Source of the DNA: Bagarius yarrelli
Taxonomy: Eukaryota > Chordata > Actinopteri > Siluriformes > Sisoridae
Direction of reading: 5' to 3'
NCBI GenBank assembly: GCA_005784505.1
Contig: VCAZ01000041.1
Location: forward strand, 2,552,001-2,616,000
DNA: 64,000 nucleotides
Shown in pieces: positions 1-10,305 of the stretch. The notes under the pieces are model-generated. The model worked only from the letters and a program-made list of their open reading frames with translations. It ran no database searches and was not told the DNA's origin. Made by a program: the position numbers and the translations under genes. How positions within the stretch are numbered: position 1 is the stretch's first letter; the number at the start of each line of letters is the position of its first letter.

Positions 1-2009
1 AAGCACCCATGTTGCATTTTTCCAGTGCTTTAAGTAGCTTTAATTGCTTAAATAATTAAACATGGTTCCTTATAGTTAAAATGCACTCATTTACTATCAT
101 CCAAGTAAACATTTATTTTAAATTTGCACTGCTGTGACATTATTTGTCATCACATGTCAATATCAAAATGGCGGATGTAGTATGTCTGAATTTTATTCAT
201 ACTACCCGTAACCATACTATACTTTTTTAACGGTTGAAAAGTATGAACATACTGAAATGTAGTACCTATTTAAGCAGTATGTGATTTTGGATGGAGCCTG
301 ATAGTGATATAAAGCTGACGATTGGTCTCATATGTGTTAAGCAGACCAATGAGTTGTCTTTGTGGGTGGACTTTACAGTCAATTCTACTAAGTTATAGTT
401 ATGCCGCATTTTATTTTCAGTACCGTTAACAGCATTATAACAGGGGAATAATAATTTCTTTGATTACTTGTTACTGAAAAAAGTAAAGCTGTTAATAGTG
501 CTGTTTATTCCCATCACTGTAATTCATTTACAGAAGAGATTGTTAAAAATTTTAGTGGAATGTTTTTACTTAAGCAAACGTAGCATTAAACTAGATGCTC
601 CATAAATCTGGAGTAAGTGAATCTGGAGTAATTTCCTAAAATTAATGAATTAAATGCAATGAGTCATTTGGGTATGAATTGACTCGGTTAAATGGGTTGA
701 CTCAAGCAATAAATAATGCAAAAGGTTACAGATTATCACTAGTCAAGATTATTATCATTTTATTATTTTAAAAAAACTACAAAGACATTAGAAATCATGA
801 AGGGAATTGTCTCACATGCTAATCAACTTATTTCAAAGCACAAGCGTGACCAACTTGATATCACCCGAATGACGAAATGGAAGAGGGTGTGGGAAGAGAG
901 ACAGAGAGAGATAGAGAGAGAGGGTGAGAGAGAAGGAAAGAGGGAGAGAGAGAGCGCTTTTACTATTGCTTTGCATAATTGCGGCTCAGGGAGCGTCAGC
1001 ATAAAGGAAGCCAGATCAAAGGACAAAACCTCATACATAAATTGTTTACTATCTCACACAGGACTCCATGAACGAGCTGCACTGACTATTTGGAATAGAC
1101 TTTCAAGTTTGGAAGGTTTTTTTAAAAAAAATCGCCAATCATGTGGATTCGAGAGTTCCTGATTTTGCTCAGGATTTTAGTTTACAGAATGTTGTGACTC
1201 TGATGGAATTTCCTTACTTAATCAATTTTTGGGGTGTTTATCCATAATTTTGACCTGCACTTTTGCACCTATTGGGACTTCCTTATGGATTGCTTCAGGA
1301 GTTCATCCACTGATATCAATACTCCAATTCATTTTTGGCTCAGGATTTCACCTCTTATTTTTTTCTTATATTTTTACCTAGTAGGTACATACATAGGTAT
1401 ATGTATGCTTTTTTCCCCCAGCATATTAGACTATTCCGATCTTTGTCACTATTAACTGCATGTTACATGAAACCCATGTTGAGACTTAGACTTTATTATG
1501 TATTCTAACTATTTATGTACCATTTGTAGGAACATGCTATGCATGGTTTGAAGCCTTATTCCTATCTGAAAACTGTTTATTGTAATTGTTCACAAGTTGA
1601 AGCAATTCACAGCTTTATGTCCCAAAGCATTTCATGCACAGGTTTTAAATTCATTTTTAATCTGACAGCATCTTCATGGAGTCAATGCATTTTCACATCA
1701 TTTTTTCAACTTTTTTTTTTCGCTGTTATTTAAATTATTTATTATCTTGGAATTTGGAGAACCTTCTAACTAACTGACTATTTCATCTTATCATTACCCG
1801 AAAACTGGACCACCATTCATTTCTCCATATCTTCTTTATCCTTTAATGCGGATTATGTTTTCTTCAAAATGTCCAAGGACCAATGAAATTCCAGATATTA
1901 TTAAGACTTAACATGTTAAGAAAGACACAGATCTAAAATCCAGCTCAGGTTTCCTGCTGTTTTCTTTTTTTTTATTGATGGTAGTTGCATTCACACTACA
2001 GTCGCCACA
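1..2009. other. Upstream flank of kcnip3, no gene seen
   Basis: AT-rich DNA with no convincing exon. Short open frames at 797-1162 and 1234-1455 have no recognisable domain and biased composition; the first contains a GA-rich run at 898-954. Positions about 130-297 hold a piece of a dispersed element (ATGGCGGATG, repeated GTATG/CATAC, ending near TTTGGATGGAGCC) that recurs at 46034-47461 and about 52080-52640. The 5' UTR and promoter of the kcnip3 transcript that starts at exon 2010 should lie here, but no TATA box or CpG cluster marks them. Confidence 0.5.
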
Positions 2010-2320
2010 ATGGGTATGGAACTTTTTGCCGTAGCTGTGGTGGTGCTTCTCTTTTTTATGGTATTAAAGCAGTTTAGCTTTTGGGACCCGCTCTCTGTGG
2101 AGGGTAAGCTCTTCTAAGGCTTTAATTATGTATTGTTAACCCCCTTTTTATCACATGTTCAAATAATTACTTATTCATTATGTACTGTATTCTACAAATA
2201 CAGTTACTTTAATTGTTTTTGTGGGAAAAGTTTCGGATAAGAGTTCTGTGAAAGTTTATGATATTATCATATCCCAGTAAACATGAAATATTTCCTGTTA
2301 GCATATGGTTTTGAGAACCA

Positions 2321-2354
<34 letters not shown>

Positions 2355-5300
2355 CTGTAGTAAGGCTTGCTTTTTTTTTAAACTAAAAATGAACCTTTTT
2401 ACGAGGTTTTTTTAACAAAGATAAAGAGAACCTGGAGAACATTTTCTAAAATTTTATTTATTAAGGTTTATTTATTTTATAAAAGCAAACCCTTCCAGAT
2501 GTTTGCAGAGTTTGGTTAACAATTTAATTGGGTAAAAACTTTTATGTTAAAATGTTATGTTACAATATATGGAATTTTAACCAGAAACAAACCTTAAAAG
2601 TGTATGTTCTGGAAACGTTCTAGAAACCAAAAGCGGACATTTACAGAACATTTTGGGAATCAAAAGTTAGCTTGGATGTAAGCCTACAAATGTTTCTTTA
2701 AATTGGGGTTTCCTGATTGATACATATACTCATACCTTAACTTATGAAATCATTACTCTATTTTAGAACAAGTTTAAAATGTTTTAGTGCTCCTATGTAA
2801 TCCTGCATAAAAAATAATAATTAAAACAGCTAGTTTGCTCGAAGACGCAATCTAAGTGTAATTTCATCACACACTGAAAGCCTGTCCGATGTTGATTAAG
2901 TTGCTAGTTAAAAGGTTCATGATGCCTCAGCACCATAATATTACGATCTATATTAATTGTATTTGTATACATTTTATATGGCAGAATATTATTAACATAT
3001 TTTTTTTGCTTCCTTTTTTGTCTAATCTCACTCCAAAAGATGGTAAGTACATACCTATGTCTTAACAAAATCCTCTCTTGGTATATAAGGCAAATCATTC
3101 TCTGCTTCCGTTCTATTGTTCTTCTGTCTATTAGAGACTGTAGATGCTGAGTTAGAGCTGTCTATGGTGAGACACCAACCTGAAGGTCTGGAGAAACTTC
3201 AAGCACAAACTAAATTCACCAGAAAGGAGCTTCAGTCGCTCTATAGAGGCTTTAAAAATGTAAGATAATGAACTGAAATAAATATATCATGAAACTAAAA
3301 ATATATGATGAAACTAAATTATATAAACAATTTTTTTTAAAAAGACAAAAGCATCTGTTTTATTAGTGATTAAAAGTCTCTTTCTCTCTCTTTCTGATTA
3401 GGAGTGCCCCAGTGGATTAGTCGATGAGGATACCTTTAAGGTTATTTATTCCCAATTCTTCCCACAAGGAGGTATGCTGGAAGTTAATCCTACTGCATAT
3501 TTAAAGTATTATTACATTATCATCACAACTTAAAATTATGTTAACAGAACCTTTAGTAATGTAAACTATAGGACCAAAGGATTGTGGACATCATCTCATC
3601 TTCACTGATACGTGTATCTTCCCCAAACTATTGCCATATAGTTGTCTAGAATATTTTCGTATGTTGCAGCATTACATTATTACTGCACTGGAACTAAGAC
3701 ACCAAAACACCGTTCTAGTATGACAATTCGGCTGTGCACAAAACCCCTTAAGCTTCTTAAAGACATGGTGTGTTATGATTAGAGTAGAACAACTGGAGTG
3801 TCCTGTACAGAGGCCTAACTGTGACTTAACCCCACTAAACACCTTCGGAATGATTTGGAACACTGACTGCAGCCAGACTTCCTCTCTCATCATTATTTTC
3901 TGATATCACTGATATTTTAACTGAATGAACACAAATCTCCACAGTCATAAACATAATCTAGTGGAAAACTTTTCCATAGACATGGGGGTTATTATTAGAA
4001 GAAGAGCGAGACTAAATATGGAAAATGTTACAAAAGACTTTCTTGTAATGTACTAAACAAATCTGGTTACTTCATATTAGTTGTTTAAACACTAATGGAA
4101 CTGAATAATAACTATCTAAAGTTTTGCAGAATGTGCATAAGCAATCAACATTATCAGGATAATCACTGGCACTCAGTGGTAGACTGGAAAATGGTTAAGA
4201 AATAATTGTAAATAATTACAATTAATCTGATTTTCACTTAAACTGACTGTATGATGTGAATTTATTATTAATTATTAATATTAACATATTATGTCACTAA
4301 AGTTGGCACTGTTTCCTTTTTTTTTTTAGATGCGACTATGTACGCACATTTTCTGTTTAATGCCTTTGATATGGATCGAAATGGTTCTATACAGTTTGAG
4401 GTAAGAAAAACGTTCTTACGTTTTTTCAATTTCTGTATACATCTCTTCTTTCTTATATCGACACATTCTCTGTTTAGCACCCAGATAAGTTTCTATGCAT
4501 GTAAATTCTCTTTCTCTCCCTTTGTCCCCTTTTTCTCGGTCTCGTTTTCTGTCTGCATGCATTTTTGTTGGCAGGACTTTGTGATCGGACTGTCTGTATT
4601 GCTGCGAGGTTCAGTACCAGAAAAGCTTCACTGGGCATTTAACTTGTATGACATCAATAAAGATGGACACATCACCAAACAGGTGCAAGACATTTTTTTA
4701 CGAACTTGCTGTTATATAACTGTTTAGCGGTCAGGGTTTTAGTCAGGGCCTTCAGTAAGCTGCTGTAAACTACTTACACACATCTTACATGTTCCTGTTA
4801 CAGCTAATGCAGCTATATAATAAAGCTGTTTAGGTTTTTTTAAGATGTTTACGTTGTACACTTGCTTCATATTAGACGTCACCTCTTTCTGCCTGCTAAA
4901 GGGTAGCACTTTTAACTTAAGGCTAGCGCTATCTGTAGAGCTGCTCCAGCCTTTTTTATTTTACATAGGATATTTCAGCTAAACCTCAAGAAAACTATGA
5001 TGGCCCACCACTGCTGTTCAGTAACAGATAAGTGAACATCAACATTATGTTATATTAGCTATATTCATCAATTTTTTTTTTACCCACAGGAAATGTTGGC
5101 CATCATACAGTCCATTTACAACATGATGGGTCGATACACATATCCCAGTGTAAAGGCAGATGCACCATATGAACATGTGGATAGATTTTTCCAGGTGACT
5201 GGTTTCCATTTACTTATTCATTCATTTCTTTACCTTTTCCTGTCATAAAAATATGTAAGCATAATATATTAATCAAATTAACACTCTAAAGAGCCAATTG

Positions 5301-6165
5301 GGCCAGTTTCCCAAGTGAAATAGAACATCGGGAGCCACAAAGCTCTTTTGACTCTTTTATCTAAAATAAAGAATTTTACCTATATGCTACGTATAAAGAA
5401 ATTGTGTTGCATTTCAATAAAATCAATAAATTACTGACATTTTTTATCTGCATGCAACAAAAGATAGTTTAAACTCCGGAAGAAACACTAAAATTCACAT
5501 AAAAATACTAATTTATGTAGCCAAGTGAAAAAAATACACAAAGTGAATTCTAGGCATAAATTGATTGGTTCGAGCATGTGCTTACACAGGGCAGAAAGAT
5601 TTTGGTGTAGGGCAGAAAGCTAATGTTTACGAGAGCTCTGATTTGGCACCAAGAACTTCAGTTGGGTGCGAATGCATTGCATGTGCGAGGCGAGTCGTGT
5701 TTGGTCGGGTTTTGGGTACATGCAGCGACTAGCCTTTACCGTATTTCCTGTAGTATACTTTATTTTACTTTATATTGTTGCAGAGAGAGACTGATTTCAT
5801 TTAATATACCGGTCTGATACTTAAGCTTTGGTGGATCAGATTATTTTTGATAAAAACTGCTCCTGAACTATAACACCGATTTAATTGTAAATAGAAACAA
5901 AAGTTTCTTTTAATAACATAAGTAAAAACTTTAAAAAAAAACTTGTAACCCCTAAAATATGTTTCACAGAAAATGGACCGGAACAGAGACGGAGTCGTGA
6001 CCCTTGATGAGTTCATTGAGACGTGTCAAAAGGTAAAGCTGTGCCAGTGGTCTACCTAATTTCAGCTATAAATTAGTTTTCGTCTCATTTTTTTAATACT
6101 TTGTATTTTTTTCCTAGGATGAGAGCATCATGTCTTCCATGCAGCTGTTTGAAAATGTTATCTAA
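2010..6165 (+). CDS. kcnip3: Kv channel-interacting protein 3 (KChIP3/calsenilin/DREAM), membrane-type N-terminus
   Basis: Coding exons: 2010-2103, 3135-3259, 3402-3471, 4330-4400, 4575-4682, 5090-5194, 5970-6032, 6118-6165. They sum to 684 nt (227 aa) and all junctions are GT-AG and in phase. The protein is a neuronal calcium sensor that binds the Kv4 channel N-terminus and tunes its trafficking and inactivation. EF-hand 1 is degenerate (CPSG, about 74-98). Canonical loops are at 110-121 (DMDRNGSIQFED), 146-157 (DINKDGHITKQE) and 194-205 (DRNRDGVVTLDE). The C-terminus MSSMQLFENVI and the start VRHQPEGLEKLQAQTKF match KChIP3 better than KChIP1, 2 or 4. Exon 1 encodes a hydrophobic segment (residues 5-19) followed by KQFSFWDP, like the membrane-anchored KChIP4a/KChIP3x first exons, so the soluble first exon must lie elsewhere. 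Paralog choice (3 versus 2) is by recalled similarity. Confidence 0.93.
2321..2354. repeat. (AAT)n microsatellite
   Basis: Eleven tandem AAT units in the first intron of kcnip3. Confidence 0.95.
3556..3960. repeat. Dispersed repeat copy in kcnip3 intron 3
   Basis: Contains phrases such as GGAACTAAGACACCAAAACA, TTAAAGACATGGTGTG and AACTGGAGTGTCCTGTACAG. The same ordered phrases recur at 35966-36240 and 54063-54420, and in reverse at 39616-39840. This is a dispersed transposon-derived family with no intact transposase here. Confidence 0.6.
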
Positions 6166-6370
6166 ATTAGTACAGGGCACAGTGTGAGAATCAGAGGTCA
6201 TAAAAGAGTGTGATGATGTGTCAGTGTAACTGCTTTTCCATACCAGTGTAAAAATCAACCTGCAGCAAGATGCTTTAATGGTGTAATTAGGTTAAATTAA
6301 TATTTCATATTTTTCTTAGCAGTTAATTTGACTAAAAACTGTAACTGTAGCGATAGTGTGAGTTAACTTT

Positions 6371-6376
6371 AATAAA
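6371..6376 (+). terminator. kcnip3: Probable kcnip3 polyadenylation signal
   Basis: AATAAA about 205 bp after the stop codon; it is the first canonical hexamer of the 3' UTR. Confidence 0.5.
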
Positions 6377-6504
6377 AACAGTGACAGACAATTCCAAAGA
6401 ATTTCCTGCACAAGTTTCAGAGAAATGAGATTTCATAGTTGCATAGTAGCTGCAGAAAGAAAAAAATTACCTACGAAGGCAACAAAGTTAATTAAGCTTC
6501 TTCA

Positions 6505-6745
6505 TTTATTTTTTCATCTTCTATACCCGCTTATTCCCTAATTCGGAGTCACGGGGATCTGCTGGAGTTTATCCCAGCCATCTCTGAAAGGGCGAAAGGC
6601 AGGAGGGGTAACACCCTTTACAGGTCACCAGTCCATCACAGGGCCACACTCACACTCACTTCTATTAGCAATTTAGAACCTGACATGTTTTTGGACTGTG
6701 GGAGGAAACCAAAGTACCCGGAATAAACCCACACAAACACGGGGG
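6505..6745. repeat. Dispersed teleost repeat
   Basis: Begins with CTTCTATACCCGCTTATTCC, followed by GGAGTCACGGGGATCTGCTGG and later AGGTCACCAGTCCATCACAG. The opening phrase recurs at 57268-57330 in an nsd3 intron. No coding capacity. Confidence 0.6.
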
Positions 6746-6957
6746 GTGGGGAGTGTGGGGGACATTTATTAAGCTTCTTAAAATATTGAAATTAATTCCA
6801 ATTTTTTTATTTGTATAGCACATTTAACAATGGAGAATGGGTCTCAAAGCAGCTTCACACAAATAATGCAGTAAGAATAAAAAGATTGTTCTTTCTGTAA
6901 AGTGTAAGTGAAAAATATTGCAAACAGATACAATAACTCTAGGCCTCTTATATCAGA

Positions 6958-7127
6958 ATTTACATCTGCCTGACACCCTTATCCAGAGCAACATACAATA
7001 TTCCTTGTTATACAACTGAGGGTTAAGGGCCTTGCACAGGGGCCCAGTGGTGGTGGCGGCACTGGGAATTAAACCCAGGTCCTCAAGTTAATAGTCCAAC
7101 AACTTAACCACTGCGCTACCACTATCC
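6958..7127 (-). mobile_element. tRNA-derived SINE, reverse orientation
   Basis: Shows the 3' tail complement (ACACCCTTATCCAGAGC) and the body phrase GGGCCTTGCACAGGGGCCCA, then the complement of an internal B box (GGAATTAAACCC). The same arrangement occurs at 13734-13888, 16060-16210, 24107-24273, 25865-26046, 42833-43005 and 47557-47690, and forwards at 7221-7416 and 52195-52362. Confidence 0.75.
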
Positions 7128-7220
7128 CCATTCAGTAAGGCAGTAATTCCATTCAGTAGTTAAATGGATTAATTAGTATTCCCTCCAGGTCAGTCAAAGA
7201 GGTGGACATGAATAATCAGG

Positions 7221-7416
7221 GAAGTGGTAGCTCAGTGGCCAAAATGTTTGACTCCTGTTTGAAAATTGTAGGTTCGTTTCCCAGTACCACCAAGCTGCTG
7301 CTGCTAGGCTTCTGAACAAGGTCTATTACTTCTCAGATGCTCAGTTGGACAAAAGGAATGGAGATAATTGAAACTCACACTGGATAAGGGTATTTGCCAA
7401 AGGCTAGAAACATAAA
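7221..7416 (+). mobile_element. tRNA-derived SINE with A and B boxes
   Basis: The head resembles a tRNA gene: A-box-like TGGTAGCTCAGTGGC and B-box-like GGTTCGTTTCC, then CCAAGCTGCTGCTG and the tail GGATAAGGGTATTTGCCAA. It has drifted from a functional tRNA fold and is a retroposon rather than a tRNA gene. Confidence 0.75.
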
Positions 7417-8795
7417 TGCTTAGTCAAAATTTCCTTCATAAGTGTAAAGGCTTAAACATTTTTTTTAGTAGTTTAGGTTTAGAACTGCTAATTGGCTTCA
7501 AACACAGGCAGAATTGATCAAACTTCCCTTAGAGATTGGTTAAAATTATCAAAATTTCTGCAGGAGCAAACAGGATGATTAGTATTCCTTAAGGACCAGG
7601 CAGGATTGATAAGTATTTCCTTGGAAGCAAGCTGAACTGATCAGAAACAGGCAGGATCTATTAGAATTCCTTTAGGGGGTGGGTGGGATTGAACAATATT
7701 TCTGAAGAAGCTGAAGGGATAAGTCAACATCCCATCAAATGTATGCATGGAGGCAGTGAATATAAGTCAGAATTTAATTAGAAGTGGGTGGGGTTGGTCA
7801 GAATTCTTTATGAAGTAAATGAGGTTGGTCAGGATTACATTGTGAGTGGAGATGATTGGTCAGAATTTCTTTGGGAATTAGATGGGAATGTTTCATTGAA
7901 AAAAGTTCCTGGGCAAAGCTCGGCTTTGATCTGCTAAATATAAAACGATACACGGTGAATGTAGTCAGGAGACCCAAGAGACTGTGTGTGAATTCAGTGT
8001 AAATGTTGACCTTTTAAAGAATGGGAAGCTTTGAAGATTTACCACGAAGCACTAAAAACTGAATTAAGGTCTAAAGCACTTATTATACTGTGATATTGTG
8101 CCAGCATTGGTAGATCTTTAGTAAAAAGAGCCCAATCCTGCGAGGATCCTGATGCACCAGTGACCAGGTTCCTGCCCCTTTCCTCGATTTCGAGGATGGA
8201 CTGGGACTCACTCTACTCCACTGACCCAAAGCTACAATTTACATTACATTTGACCATTACAATATGCTGTAATTAACAATAACATGCGGTGTCACCCAGT
8301 CTGTTTTCTCTCAAGGTTTCTTCCTACTTCAGCTTAGGGAATTTTTCCTTGCCACAGTCGCCTCATTAGGGACAAACTTTTCAGTGTTACTGCATTTTGT
8401 GTAAAGCTGCATTGAGACAATGTCTGTTGTTAAAAGGACTGTTTCAGACATGTTTATATTTACCTGATAATCATTTTATCAGGTAAATATAATAATAATT
8501 TTTTGTATATACTGTATTCTTAGCATTAAGTTAATCCTATTGTATGATCCTGGACCAATAAATTAACATTTGCATGATGGACTTGTGTGTCTTACATGTG
8601 AGACATGATCAAACTTTACAAGACCCCACATGCAATTGCCCTCCTTTTAAAACCACCAACCACCGCAGGGGAAAACATATTTAGCAAAAGTCTATATTTC
8701 CACTTTTACACAATATCATCAAATGTGATATGCAGATGCTAAACATTGTTAACATTTATGTTAGAATGTCCATTTTATTTTTTTAAAGAGGCAAG

Positions 8796-8796
<1 letters not shown>
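7417..8796. repeat. Spacer with degenerate repeats between kcnip3 and rassf2
   Basis: From about 7500 to 7870 a loose motif (GGATTGGTCAGAATTTC-like) recurs about every 40-60 bases, suggesting an eroded tandem repeat. At 8128-8435 there is a dispersed repeat with TTTTTCCTTGCCACAGTCGC and AAGCTGCATTGAGACAATGT, a phrase common in fish genomes. No exon recognised. Confidence 0.45.
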
Positions 8797-8841
<45 letters not shown>

Positions 8842-9110
8842 AAGTGTCAGTAGGCAGATATGCATATGTGCAGTGCTAACAGGAAGTCTGTACACAAGTG
8901 CATGTGTACTCAACTTCCTGTGTAAGCTTTTTTTAGGGAGGGGCTTAAGTTCTTTTTTTTTTAAGTTGACTTTTTTAACATTCACACACACACAAACATA
9001 CGCACACACTCTCACACACACACACACACACACACACACTACTTTGGCTTTCTGGTAAAAGCAGCCTTTTGAAGGGTCTGCGTTGTTAAACCTGAGACAC
9101 ACAAGTACGC

Positions 9111-9145
<35 letters not shown>
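8797..9145. repeat. Facing TG and CA microsatellites
   Basis: A (TG)n run at about 8798-8838 is followed by (CA)n runs at about 9016-9038 and 9113-9144; another CA run lies at 9582-9604. TG followed by CA on one strand can fold on itself. CACAGTAAGTC near 9187 is donor-like and could end a non-coding leader exon of rassf2, but nothing else supports that. Confidence 0.8.
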
Positions 9146-9146
<1 letters not shown>

Positions 9147-9777
9147 CATATCTTTCTCCCCTTCCTTGATGCGCTGGCCTTCCTACACAGTAAGTCACCT
9201 GTTTCTACATCTACTTCTTTCTGTCTGTCATCTTAATGTTGTTACAAAAATTATATTTTAAATAAAAAGTGTTTATAGGAATATTATAATATACTTAAAA
9301 TACTCTGGATTATAAAATACTACACAGTGCTATAAACCTCTTTAGATTAAAAAAAAACCCTAAGAAAGCCCCTCGTACGTTTATGCTTCGTCCTGATTAA
9401 ATATGCGACTAAAAAAATAATATGAAAATGAAAACATCATTTTTTTGTGACCATGTTGAATTAACACTTTTATTCTCTGTTTCTTAGTTCATCGTGACCC
9501 AAACTGTCATGTTCCTCTTTTAGTAAACTTGTAAAATGGATCTGCCCAAAAAATAAGTGTGAGGTTGTAGAAAAGTAAAACACACACACACACACACACA
9601 CACAAGAGTGGCATGCTGTTAATACACGCAACCACTACCAGCTGAATGTCTGCTAAGAAGACCAGAGAGTGTGTTGAGTGTGTAAAGCTCGTCTTTTTGT
9701 CATGTTGGGTTTTCTGCATCATTTACAACCAGGAAATGCAAACACACAACATTCAATGGCTGGTGTTAAATAGTGAC

Positions 9778-10283
9778 CTCGTTTTTTTCTCTCTACCAAT
9801 CCACTCTTATTTTGTTTCTTTTTTGTCCCTCTCCTCTTCTCCCTGTCTTATTTTGTCTCTTCTTATCGTCTTTCCTTTCCATTCCTTTCTTTTTATCTCC
9901 TCTCTCTCTCACATTTTCTACCCCCCCACCTCTCTTCTCTTCTACTCCCTTTTTCTCTCTTCTCCTATCATCTTTTCTTTGTTCCCTTCTCCCCTTCTTT
10001 CCTCTCCTCTACTGTTCCCTCTGTTTCTCTCCTCTCTTTTTTTCTCCTTTCTTCTTCTCCTCTTCTTTGTCTCATCTCATCTTTTTTTCTTCTCTTCTTC
10101 CTTTTTCTCTTTCATCTTTTTTTCTCTTCCTCACCGTCCCCCTTTTGCCTCCTCTTCTCCCCTTCACTTACATCTTCTCTTTTTTCCTTTCCCTCTCTCA
10201 CCTTTTTCTGTCTCTTCTTTATTTTTTATTTGTATTCCTTATTATTATCACTCTTTCATTTTCCCCTCTCTTTTTTCCCCATT
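9778..10283 (+). repeat. 500-bp pyrimidine tract upstream of the first rassf2 coding exon
   Basis: Almost entirely C and T on the + strand (TCTTCTCC-like, irregular), ending in the acceptor CCCCATTCAG of the first rassf2 coding exon. Long open frames here (237 and 181 codons of S/F/L/P) are products of low purine content and are not genes. Confidence 0.9.
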
Positions 10284-10305
10284 CAGGCCCACCTGTTTTG
10301 CAAAT

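Noticed and set aside
797..1162. 121-codon frame upstream of kcnip3
   Set aside because: Contains a GA-rich low-complexity run, no domain and no splice link to kcnip3.
7221..7416. tRNA gene
   Set aside because: Only degenerate A and B boxes, no full cloverleaf, and the same tail as other dispersed copies; it is a SINE.
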